DNA of 61,800 bases from JBCDBD01 sp039184335. GTDB lineage: Bacteria > Bacteroidota > Bacteroidia > Flavobacteriales > Flavobacteriaceae. This document shows, one piece after another, positions 16,907 to 24,638 of the stretch. Every line of letters starts with the position of its first letter. Positions within the stretch are counted from its first letter, which is position 1. The position numbers and the translations under genes are program-made. Below the pieces are notes generated by a model that worked only from the letters and a program-made list of their open reading frames with translations, was not told the origin of the DNA and made no database searches. The stretch spans positions 1 to 61,800 of the forward strand of contig JBCDBD010000021.1 of assembly GCA_039184335.1 (NCBI GenBank). The letters run 5' to 3'.

Positions 16907-19078
16907 ATGGACGAAAAAAAAGAAGCAGAGGGACTTGAATTAATGGAAGCTGGGCAAATTAGCCAATCAAGTGCTCCACCAAGACGTAAAAAATTTACAA
17001 CTGCTGAAAAAATCATTGCGAGCAAGTACTCTGACGACCCTGTCAAGGCAGCTGTAGAATTGGAACGCTATAGGCAAGCCTTTACCGCAATAGATGCTAC
17101 CATTGAAAATGATATCAATGGGCCTGATGCCTTCAACATTAAACTACAGATACCTGAACTGATAACGGAAGCACAATTGACCGAATTTTTTCACGAAGTG
17201 CTTGACAGTTATTCAGACTTCAGTAAAAAAGCGATTGAAGGCGATTATGCCAAAAATCCGAAAGAATGGTTTGAATCGACGGCCAATAGGGCAAGGTTGG
17301 TACTCATTGAGGCCACTGATACCAATATTCAAGAAACAGCGAAAGCCCTTTTAGAGGCAAGCCCTTTAGAACGGGTTGTCGTTGTTGGCCTAGATGCAGA
17401 CAAACAACAAGAATTGCAAACTGCCCTAGTAGCGCAATGGGAAGAGAAAATAGCGGCACATACAGATCCAGAGAGCTACCGGCAGAAAGTGCTTATGGCA
17501 ATGTCACCTGACCCAGAACATCCCATTACCAGTATCGATGATGCGAGCCTTACTTTGGAAACCCTTATGGGACCCCATGGATTCAGTACGGCCAATGACA
17601 TCTCTTTCGAGAATTTGAGTAGTGAATTGGAAGGTACTTTCGCCTCAAAAATTGATGAAGTGGTCCTTTATGGAGCATCTGACCATCTGGCCCAACAATT
17701 GCCTCGCTTGGCTGAGCAATCAGGTGTCGATCTCTACATGGCGATAAAAAGCAATGAATTTGAAACCGAGGGCAACGCCCTTTTCTGGACGGCTTCCTTA
17801 GAGGGTATTGACCAACCTTTACAACACCTTACAACATCAAAGAATCCAGGTGATATCTTGGCCCCAGGCCAATTTCAACTCAATCCGGATCTAGACCGGT
17901 TATTTGAAAGAAAAGCCCAAGAACATGGGCTTGATGCCAAAAGCACTGCTTTTTTGAAAGACATGCTTACAAAAAAGAGTCTTTACCTCAACAACCTAAG
18001 TCCCAAATTATATGCAACGACCATTACCAAGGCCCAATCGGGCATCAATGGAAAAGGGGCCATCGTGGTTGGTGACGCTTTACCAAGGGCAGTTTATGGT
18101 AGTATTGTGGCCACAGCATATGGAGCCCGTTTTGCCATCAACTCTACGATGATCGATACGGCCAACGATAAGCACCAAGAAGACCAAGAGCACATGCTGG
18201 CCTATCGAACGCTGTTCAATGCCTTGACAGCAGCCCAAGTTACCGGTGATACGCCAGCAGCAGAGGCACACGAGGCCTTTGAACACTCCCTTGATCGACT
18301 GTTCAACGCTTATAACCAAATCGAAAACGACCGCCAAGTCGTAACCGAGACCCAACAGGGCGACATGCAACGACTCTATTCCCTTGAGCATGCCAATAAG
18401 ACCAACAACAAAAATGAACGTGGCATCTCACTGGTAAGACCACAACCACTGAATTTTGCATATGGGGTAGCAGCCACAACTGTAGGGCTTGCATTTGCAG
18501 CCACTGCCACCTCTGCAAGTATCGCATTTCCCATAGTAGGGGCATCTGTATTTGCAGGCTTTACTACCCTATTGGCAACTTCACTAAAATTTCAGCAAGT
18601 AGCCAATTCAAGACATTTGTCACGATGGCACAGGGCTTCTGCACGAGCAAGACAATCTTACAAAAGTGCCCAAGACAAAAGGGATAAGTTGGTCAAAGAA
18701 TATGTGGCAAAAGAAAAAACTTCGTTGCGGCAGCGCGGGCAACTAGTGCACAGTCAGGCACAAGAACGTACTCAGGAACATGATATAGAAATGGGTGGTC
18801 CGTCAACCTCAGGCCGTGGCACGGCACCCCTCGAGGTAAAAACCCAAAGACGACGGGAAGGATTACATGATTCTGAATCCGACAAATCATCTGAAGAATT
18901 AGACGTTACTGCACAAGCAAAATCCACATCAGTTGATTCTGCAGGTAGTAGCGGTTTCCAACTTGGACAAATGACCCAGCCACAAACACCCGAAGGTAGC
19001 AAATCGGTTACCAAATTACCAAAACCTGAAGTTAAAACCACACCATCATCCAAAAGGAGACCTGCGATGAAAACATAA
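16907..19078 (+). CDS. Divergent trehalose-6-phosphate-synthase-like protein with membrane hairpin and disordered basic tail
   Basis: The protein has 723 residues from ATG 16907; a TTG at 16865 would add 14. I do not recognise it as a named family. By eye, residues ~50-330 run collinear with the later part of GT20 synthases: IKLQIPEL (79-85) over the FLHIPFP motif, VVVVGLDADKQQ (157-168) over VDRLDYxKG keeping the Lys (166), a KVLMAMSPDPEHP stretch over the VxLVQIAxPSR strand, and VDLYMAIKSN...TEGN (about 274-290) over DVxLVTPLRDGMN. The His, Arg, Asp and Glu that bind substrates are mostly replaced, so catalysis is doubtful. After it come a helical part, a 45-residue Ala/Thr-rich hydrophobic hairpin (517-562) and a ~120-residue disordered tail (DIEMGGPSTSGRG) ending SSKRRPAMKT. 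It is followed by a TPP-like gene after 109 bases, which supports the GT20 reading. No signal peptide. Confidence 0.5.
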   Translation: MDEKKEAEGLELMEAGQISQSSAPPRRKKFTTAEKIIASKYSDDPVKAAVELERYRQAFTAIDATIENDINGPDAFNIKLQIPELITEAQLTEFFHEVLDSYSDFSKKAIEGDYAKNPKEWFESTANRARLVLIEATDTNIQETAKALLEASPLERVVVVGLDADKQQELQTALVAQWEEKIAAHTDPESYRQKVLMAMSPDPEHPITSIDDASLTLETLMGPHGFSTANDISFENLSSELEGTFASKIDEVVLYGASDHLAQQLPRLAEQSGVDLYMAIKSNEFETEGNALFWTASLEGIDQPLQHLTTSKNPGDILAPGQFQLNPDLDRLFERKAQEHGLDAKSTAFLKDMLTKKSLYLNNLSPKLYATTITKAQSGINGKGAIVVGDALPRAVYGSIVATAYGARFAINSTMIDTANDKHQEDQEHMLAYRTLFNALTAAQVTGDTPAAEAHEAFEHSLDRLFNAYNQIENDRQVVTETQQGDMQRLYSLEHANKTNNKNERGISLVRPQPLNFAYGVAATTVGLAFAATATSASIAFPIVGASVFAGFTTLLATSLKFQQVANSRHLSRWHRASARARQSYKSAQDKRDKLVKEYVAKEKTSLRQRGQLVHSQAQERTQEHDIEMGGPSTSGRGTAPLEVKTQRRREGLHDSESDKSSEELDVTAQAKSTSVDSAGSSGFQLGQMTQPQTPEGSKSVTKLPKPEVKTTPSSKRRPAMKT

Positions 19079-19187
19079 ACCCCATCAGTTTAAACAGCTT
19101 GGGTATTAGCAACGCCTACCAAAAAAATATAGCTGTTACCAAACCGGTATGGCTCAACCGAAGAAAAATCGTACATAACACAAGTAT

Positions 19188-20813
19188 ATGAAAAAAGAAG
19201 GAGAACCAAATTTTCAAGACACCCCTGTGACGAAATGGGTGGTCACCGATAGCGACGGTACCGTTGCACCCTTTGTAAAATTGGCAGAAATGGAAAAAGC
19301 CCTTCCGCCAAAAGAATTTTTGGAAGCCCTGCGAAGGTTTAGTTTTGAGAACCCTGAAGTGGGCATCATGATTCTATCGGGCCGAAAGAACGGAGAGTTA
19401 AACAATTTTTATGGGGAGGCCTTACGGGAAGATGCAGAAGGAAAAAGGCCCAAATTTGTACTCGCCTCAGAAAACGGAGCCTTTTTGCAGTTGCAGCCCA
19501 TTGCAACCGATGAACTGATTATTTCAGAGCAAGAAGAACATATGCACCAAATGGCCGAACCTGTATCAGAAACACTGATGCAAAGGGTTGAAGCGGTAAT
19601 GGCGGCAGCGGCAGGCGAACACTACACCAATGACAGCAAAGATACATCAGAAGACAAATGGATCAGGGCCGAAGTAAAAAAATATGGTTTTACCGCACAT
19701 TATCGAGAACCCAGCGACCCAAATGACAAAGCTGAATTTGAACAGGTCAAAGAACAGATAAAGGCTGGGTTCCAAAAATTGGGAGAAGAAGAAGACCTCG
19801 AGGTGCATTTGGGCGCCACCAGTTCGTTTACCATAGAACGGGTCTCAAAAGGGGCGACCATGAGAAAGCTGGCAGACAATGACCCAGAACTGAGCAAAGT
19901 TTTATTGGCCAATGGCATTGTTACCGAGAAGCCGGTACAAATCAGTTATTCAGGTGACGATACCGGGGACCGACCTGCACTGAGCGAACTCAATAAAAGA
20001 TTTACAGAAGGAACCTTAGAGGGCTATACCTCGCGACCCTGCAACTTTACACCACATGACCCTGAAGGCAGAACACCCAATGGACCCAAAGAACTTGAGG
20101 TAAGGGATACGTTCTATATTTTAGGGAGCAGTGAGAAATTGGCACAAGAAATGCATCGTGAAAACTTTACAGACATTGCTGCATTCGAGCGCTTGAACAC
20201 ACTTCGAAAAACCTTGTCTGACGCACAACTGTTGCCTTCACAAAATGAGCAGCAAGCAGTGCCTCCCATTGTACTGCTCGCTTCAGGTGACATACTGTTG
20301 CAACAACCCGAACGCTACCCTCAAGAGACACTTGAGCAATTAAGGGAATGGTCGGCAGGCAAGGTCGTTTTGATGGCCAATAATGAGGAATCAAAATCAA
20401 ACCTCGAGGCTTTGGCAACTGACAACACCAATCTTATCGTGGCTACACCAGATGGGCAATTTTACCATAATGGTACCCAAATTGACTATACTGAGGACTT
20501 TGATCAGGCAAAAAACCAAAACATCGTCATCTCAAATGACCCTGAACGGGCCAATGAAATCCAATTGCTCAGGGCTGTTCAAAGCAGTTGTTTAGATATG
20601 GGGTTGATCAATACCGAAAGACAATCGCAAGAGCATGTATCTGCCCAAGCACAAATCGCCATTTCAGTACCTGAAGGATCATCGTTAAGTGCCATGACCC
20701 AAGCACAGCAACCAGCTGCGCAAGGTAGCGGGCCACAGCAAACACCATCATCAACAAGACCAAGACCCGAAGGCCCTCAAGATCCTGTACGACCAAAAAG
20801 ACCCAGAATATAG
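19188..20813 (+). CDS. Trehalose-6-phosphate-phosphatase-like HAD protein with a second degenerate HAD-like domain
   Basis: Residues ~15-300 match an OtsB-type phosphatase (HAD class IIB): motif I TDSDGTVAPF with Asp21 and Asp23, motif II MILSGR with Ser64, the ASENGAF turn, a cap with FTAHYREP, motif III Lys221 in VSKGATMRKL, and motif IV SGDDTGDRPAL (Asp257, Asp258, Asp261). Catalytic residues are therefore present, and phosphatase activity is plausible. Residues ~358-470 look like a second copy of the same fold with dead motifs: LLASGDILL for motif I, LMANNEE for motif II, ATPDGQFYHNG for the ENGA turn, and VISNDPERANEIQ for motif IV. The tail is Gln/Pro/Ser-rich and ends RPKRPRI. At 541 residues it is twice the length of OtsB. 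There is no signal peptide. It forms a likely operon with the genes on both sides. Confidence 0.75.
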   Translation: MKKEGEPNFQDTPVTKWVVTDSDGTVAPFVKLAEMEKALPPKEFLEALRRFSFENPEVGIMILSGRKNGELNNFYGEALREDAEGKRPKFVLASENGAFLQLQPIATDELIISEQEEHMHQMAEPVSETLMQRVEAVMAAAAGEHYTNDSKDTSEDKWIRAEVKKYGFTAHYREPSDPNDKAEFEQVKEQIKAGFQKLGEEEDLEVHLGATSSFTIERVSKGATMRKLADNDPELSKVLLANGIVTEKPVQISYSGDDTGDRPALSELNKRFTEGTLEGYTSRPCNFTPHDPEGRTPNGPKELEVRDTFYILGSSEKLAQEMHRENFTDIAAFERLNTLRKTLSDAQLLPSQNEQQAVPPIVLLASGDILLQQPERYPQETLEQLREWSAGKVVLMANNEESKSNLEALATDNTNLIVATPDGQFYHNGTQIDYTEDFDQAKNQNIVISNDPERANEIQLLRAVQSSCLDMGLINTERQSQEHVSAQAQIAISVPEGSSLSAMTQAQQPAAQGSGPQQTPSSTRPRPEGPQDPVRPKRPRI

Positions 20814-20876
20814 GATGAATTAATTTAAAGGTATTGGAATTAATCATGGTTAAATAAACGGATTTTAATTAAAAAA

Positions 20877-21608
20877 ATGAATACAATAGAAACATCAAAA
20901 AATCAAACTGAAAGAGAAGAACAACAAGAGCCCACCATATCTAGTGCCACTAAAGAAGTAACCGAAGATGAAAGAAGTCTTCATGTCATAAATCTGGAAG
21001 AAAATACATATACAGTACGATTTCCAAAGAAACCAGTTATAACAAGCATACCACAAAAGGATCGATTAGCTTTTCAAGCTTTAATAAAAAAAGAAAAAAA
21101 ATCAAACGAAGCTGAAAGAAACGTAGAAGAAGCTGCAAAAGAAGCTATTATCGCTGCGCAGGGAAAAGGTTATGCGGTTGAAACCATAGGTCCTTCAGCT
21201 CAGGTAGCAGAGCTAATACAAATAGCTGAAGCTGGCGGAGGAGAAAAATTAGACCTCAGGGGAATATACTTTGATAGTAGTTCAATAGAAGATATAGCAA
21301 GTCAAATAAACGAAAAACTCCCAAATCTCAGATCAATTGTTCTACCTGCTCAAGCAGAAATGAAATCTTTAAGTGAGGGTTTGTTAGATCAACTTACCAT
21401 GACTAAAGATAATGCTACAAAAAGAACACCGGTTTATCATGCAACTGATGATGAAGAAAATAAAGAAGAATTAATAGCGTTAACGTCAGCACTAATGCCA
21501 CAGGGAGTTGAACAACGGCCAGCAGCAGCACAAGATCAAGGTCTGAAGCGTGGTGCACAAACAGATAGTGGTGCACAAATAAAAAGAAACAAGAGTATGC
21601 GTTTTTAG
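20877..21608 (+). CDS. Small charged protein with a leucine-rich-repeat-like stretch, third gene of the trio
   Basis: I do not recognise this 243-residue protein. Its first ~35 residues are polar and Glu-rich, 65-95 form a charged helix, and 125-157 read like a leucine-rich-repeat pair (LDLRGIYF, then IEDIASQI, then LPNLRSIVLP). The last 40 residues are Gln/Ala-rich and end in the basic QIKRNKSMRF, recalling the tails of the two preceding proteins. The gene is visibly more AT-rich than its two upstream neighbours, which suggests a different origin. It follows the TPP-like gene after 63 bases. No signal peptide or membrane helix is seen. A role as partner or cargo of the TPS/TPP-like proteins is only inferred from context. 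Confidence 0.6.
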   Translation: MNTIETSKNQTEREEQQEPTISSATKEVTEDERSLHVINLEENTYTVRFPKKPVITSIPQKDRLAFQALIKKEKKSNEAERNVEEAAKEAIIAAQGKGYAVETIGPSAQVAELIQIAEAGGGEKLDLRGIYFDSSSIEDIASQINEKLPNLRSIVLPAQAEMKSLSEGLLDQLTMTKDNATKRTPVYHATDDEENKEELIALTSALMPQGVEQRPAAAQDQGLKRGAQTDSGAQIKRNKSMRF

Positions 21609-22018
21609 TTGCACTAGCCATTGCCTGACCCCAACACTTTCAATAATTTAGTATAACGAATTTTCAGATAAAAGTAGAAGGTGGTTATTGATTACAGTTG
21701 CTGTTGATTATAGACAGGTCGTCAATTCTTCACAACCAATATGGCTAAGTGCCTTGATCCACGGCCAACAAGCCAGTAGTTCAATCGAATCAGTCAAGGT
21801 AACCGGAAAGACGACCAACAGAGGGGTCTCGAGAAAGCGCGCCATCAAAAAGGCACAGGCTGTAAACCATAAAACAAATACATCGATCAAAAATCGTAAA
21901 AATCCTTAACCAATAGCCATGACACATCGATAGTATGTCCACATCTGATGGGCCTATTGCCATCTTTTACCACAACTATCAGAAGTGGAATCGATCAATA
22001 CAGGTTCGTAGCAATCAA
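21609..22018. other. Intergenic region after the trio
   Basis: It holds one doubtful 73-codon frame (separate entry) and an imperfect hairpin with arms CAATAGCC and GGGCCTATTG (21912-21962) without a clear T-run. No strong terminator was found between the trio and the convergent Crp genes. Confidence 0.4.
21688..21909 (+). CDS. Doubtful short basic ORF
   Basis: This 73-codon frame opens with TTG and has no in-frame ATG. The product would end in a strongly basic stretch (RGVSRKRAIKKAQ, then SIKNRKNP). The basic end recalls the tails of the trio proteins, which is why it is listed, but there is no family match, no good start and an antisense frame of similar length. It is probably not a gene. 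Confidence 0.15.
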   Translation: MITVAVDYRQVVNSSQPIWLSALIHGQQASSSIESVKVTGKTTNRGVSRKRAIKKAQAVNHKTNTSIKNRKNP

Positions 22019-22618
22019 TTAAGTGATGGGCACACTGCTTAACTTTTTCTTGAGCTTAGAATACCATTCTGGGGTAATGCCCATAAAATGAGCCAGATTC
22101 TTTGATGGCGCTCTATTGAGAATGGCCGGATAGTTGTCCTTGAGATAACGCAAAAATGCTTCAGGTGACTTGGCAACCATGTGGTTGCGAATCTCATTCA
22201 ACTTGATATAATCATCAATGATATCTTCCCTATAAAATTTATTGAATTCAGGATATTCCAATACAATAGCATCAACAACCTTCTTTTCAAACTTATATAC
22301 TATCGAATCTTCCAAGGCGGTCACTTCATATTTGGTGGGTTCGCCCAGAAAATAGCTATCCATACATACCACAACGTCAAATACTTCGTCCAAGAAAAAC
22401 CAGACGGTTTGCCTATCACCATCGGTAGTGATCAACGAGCATTCAAAACTACCTTTCGCTAGAAAATATGCTTTTTGCAAACTACTGGAATATGGAATCA
22501 GCACTCTATTCTTTTTTACACAAATCTCACTTGCGCTTGCCTTTAACCTACCCCATAGTTCATCACTTACGGGTGTTCGAAGCTCTATGGTGCGCTTAAA
22601 TTTATCAATCAAATACAT
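22019..22618 (-). CDS. Crp/Fnr family regulator, paralogue 1 of 3
   Basis: The protein has 199 residues. A cyclic-nucleotide-binding-like beta-roll (about 20-115) and dimer helix lead to a short HTH domain (RAPSKNLAHFMGITPEWYSKLKKKL). This is the compact Crp layout usual in Bacteroidota. It is the last of three tandem paralogues on the minus strand, 29 bases after the previous one. The DNA encoding the C-terminal helices is nearly the same in all three, indicating tandem duplication. Ligand unknown; cAMP cannot be assumed. Confidence 0.85.
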   Translation of the reverse strand: MYLIDKFKRTIELRTPVSDELWGRLKASASEICVKKNRVLIPYSSSLQKAYFLAKGSFECSLITTDGDRQTVWFFLDEVFDVVVCMDSYFLGEPTKYEVTALEDSIVYKFEKKVVDAIVLEYPEFNKFYREDIIDDYIKLNEIRNHMVAKSPEAFLRYLKDNYPAILNRAPSKNLAHFMGITPEWYSKLKKKLSSVPIT

Positions 22619-22647
22619 TATTGGTCAATTGGATTAGCACACTAAAT

Positions 22648-23226
22648 TTAAGCTATTTTATTCTTTAGCTTAGAATACCATTCTGGCGTAATCCCCATAA
22701 AATGGGCCAGATTTTTCGATGGTGCCCTATTGAGAATGGCCGGATAGTTTGTTTTGAGGTACTGTAATATTTCCAATGGGGTATGCGTGATCATGATATT
22801 GTGTATCTCATTGGTACTGATATAACTGGTCACAATATCATGCCTGTAAAATTGATTGAAAGAGGGGTATTTCAATATCAAATGGTCGATGAACTTTTTA
22901 TCAAACCCAAGTACTTTAGAATCTTCAAGTGCCGTTATCTCGTATTGTGTGGGCACGTTCAAATAATAACTGTCCATCGTCAAAGTGACGTAAAAAAGCT
23001 CATCAAAGAAAAACCAGACCGTTTGGCGGTTCCCATTTTTTGATATTAATGAAGACTCAAAACTGCCAGATGAGATAACATAAACATTTTTACAAAAACT
23101 GCCATATTTTATGAGCACCTCTCCTTTCTTTAGAAAAAACTCCTTGGCTTTCTTTTGTATTTCTGACCATAGTTCATCACAAATGGGTACAACCTTTTCT
23201 AGGTTCGCTTTTAATTTTTCAATCAT
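22648..23226 (-). CDS. Crp/Fnr family regulator, paralogue 2 of 3
   Basis: The protein has 192 residues, with the same domain order as its two neighbours: beta-roll with QTVWFFFDELFYVTLTMDSYY, dimer helix, then the HTH ending GITPEWYSKLKNKIA. In the ligand pocket it differs from copies 1 and 3 (TLTMDSYYLNVPTQ against VVCMDSYFLGEPTK and VIVCMDSYFMGIPTM), so the three may sense different signals or have diverged after duplication. It lies 28 bases after copy 3 and is surely cotranscribed with it. Confidence 0.85.
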   Translation of the reverse strand: MIEKLKANLEKVVPICDELWSEIQKKAKEFFLKKGEVLIKYGSFCKNVYVISSGSFESSLISKNGNRQTVWFFFDELFYVTLTMDSYYLNVPTQYEITALEDSKVLGFDKKFIDHLILKYPSFNQFYRHDIVTSYISTNEIHNIMITHTPLEILQYLKTNYPAILNRAPSKNLAHFMGITPEWYSKLKNKIA

Positions 23227-23253
23227 GTATGTACAACTTCTATAGCATCATGG

Positions 23254-23832
23254 CTAGGAAATCCTTCTTTTTAGTTTAGAATACCATTCAGGGGTAATAC
23301 CCATAAAATGAGCTACATTCTTTGAAGGTGTTCTTGACAGCAGTATTGGATAATTTGCATGGATGTATTTTAAAAAATCCAGTGATGACCTTGATACCAA
23401 ATGGTTGCGAATCTCGCTGGCAATCATAAAATCTTTAGCTAAATCGGAACGATAATACTCATTAAAAGAAGGGTATTTCAATACCCAAGCGTCAATCATC
23501 TCTTTTTCAAATACAATTACCTTAGATTGTTCTAGTGCCGTTACTTGATACATCGTGGGTATACCCATAAAATAACTGTCCATGCACACGATTACCGGAA
23601 ACAGTTCATCGAAGTAAAACCATATGGTTTTTGAAGAACCATCAGTAGTTATAATGGAAGACTCAAAACTTCCTGAAACAATGAAATAGCCCCTTCTTAG
23701 GGTGCTTTTGCAAGTAACCAGTTTTTGCCCTTTTTCGATATCAACTATTTTGGCATGTAGCAAAATTTCATTCCATAACTCCTCACTTACTGGAGCCACT
23801 TCCTCTATTCTACTTTTCAACTTATGCAGCAT
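23254..23832 (-). CDS. Crp/Fnr family regulator, paralogue 3 of 3 (operon head)
   Basis: First gene of the triplet, with 192 residues from ATG 23832; ATG 23847 would add five residues. It has a beta-roll with KTIWFYFDELFPVIVCMDSYF and an HTH ending GITPEWYSKLKRRIS. About 190 bases upstream lies the palindrome TTGAATTAATTCAA, which has Crp/Fnr-box geometry and could be an autoregulatory site. There is no iron-sulfur cysteine cluster, so it is not an oxygen-sensing FNR. Confidence 0.85.
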   Translation of the reverse strand: MLHKLKSRIEEVAPVSEELWNEILLHAKIVDIEKGQKLVTCKSTLRRGYFIVSGSFESSIITTDGSSKTIWFYFDELFPVIVCMDSYFMGIPTMYQVTALEQSKVIVFEKEMIDAWVLKYPSFNEYYRSDLAKDFMIASEIRNHLVSRSSLDFLKYIHANYPILLSRTPSKNVAHFMGITPEWYSKLKRRIS

Positions 23833-24414
23833 ACCTTTTGCTATCAACTAACGCGTTTGAAATCCATTCTATTCAAAAAAAAGTCACAACCCAAAAATGA
23901 TCGAACCTTTTACTGATGAGGCTGCCAAACTTTAAAAACTTACAGAGAGAGATATCTAATTTCATCCTCCGATGGTAAAAAAATGTTATGATGTTAAAAC
24001 TATTCACAAAAAAACATTTAAGTATTGAATTAATTCAATCGTGTATAATTATGACACCATACAACACAATAACACATTGTATATCAGTTTTTTATCAATC
24101 TAAAAATCATTAGTAAAAACAATTTATGGGAATATCGCCATGAATGGCTTTGTGCATGTAGGAACCTATAAAATCAAGAAAATCATATAGCATCGGTGTC
24201 ATTGTAAATCATGGGATTGTTTTTTAAAATACTTGCATACCCATAAATAAGGTGGTTCATTCAGCGTTTATTTTTAAAAAACAGCTTATTATTGCAATTC
24301 CCGGTATTTCAAGAAGAGATACCTAATTTGTAGTTGTGAATTAAGTTTTTATATTCCAGTCAACACCTATATATCGATCAAAACGACCTTTTTCGTTAAT
24401 TTGAGTATGGTCTT
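23833..24414. other. Intergenic region between the Crp triplet and tRNA-Leu
   Basis: About 580 AT-rich bases without a gene. It contains the Crp/Fnr-box-like palindrome at 24024-24039 and, at 24395-24402, TTAATTTG, close to the Bacteroidota -7 element, placed about 13 bases before the tRNA. Confidence 0.45.
24024..24039. promoter_or_regulatory. Crp/Fnr-box-like palindrome upstream of the Crp triplet
   Basis: ATTGAATTAATTCAAT is a perfect 16-bp palindrome containing the same 14 bases found at 10410-10423. Its TTGAA-TTAA-TTCAA layout matches the 5-4-5 geometry of Crp/Fnr operators. It lies upstream of the triplet operon, so autoregulation is a simple hypothesis. Confidence 0.45.
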
Positions 24415-24498
24415 GCCCACGTGGTGGAATTGGTAGACACGCCATCTTGAGGGGGTGGTGTTCGAAAGGACGTGCTGGTTCGAATCCAGTCGTGGGCA
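24415..24498 (+). tRNA. tRNA-Leu (anticodon GAG)
   Basis: Acceptor strands GCCCACG and CGTGGGC pair fully. The D-arm contains GGAATTGGTAGACAC, and the anticodon stem CCATC / GGTGG encloses loop TTGAGGG with anticodon GAG. A long class II variable arm follows, and the T-arm is GCTGG-TTCGAAT-CCAGT. The discriminator base is A and CCA is not encoded. It reads CUU/CUC leucine codons. A strong terminator follows directly. Confidence 0.97.
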
Positions 24499-24504
24499 CT
24501 CTTG

Positions 24505-24537
24505 GCCTTCTATTACTTGTGATAGAAGGCTTTTCTT
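24505..24537 (+). terminator. Terminator of tRNA-Leu
   Basis: The perfect 9-bp stem GCCTTCTAT / ATAGAAGGC (24505-24513 and 24522-24530) has an 8-base loop and is followed by TTTTCTTT. It starts 6 bases past the tRNA end. Confidence 0.85.
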
Positions 24538-24638
24538 TATACGCCAACGAGTTCACCATGCCATGAACAATTTTAACGATTACTTGTGAAGATGTAACAG
24601 TTTTAATTGTAAATTTGTTTATCTTTTTCATAAAAAGA

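Noticed and set aside
18080..18545. Antisense frames of 80-103 codons inside the first trio gene
   Set aside because: They have Leu/Trp/Cys-rich shadow composition, no start context, and sit within a clearly longer coding frame.
16907..21608. Trio as an ordinary trehalose biosynthesis operon
   Set aside because: The synthase-like protein lacks most catalytic residues, and both proteins have long extra regions.
22019..23832. Crp triplet as oxygen-sensing FNR
   Set aside because: No N-terminal cysteine cluster is present in any copy.
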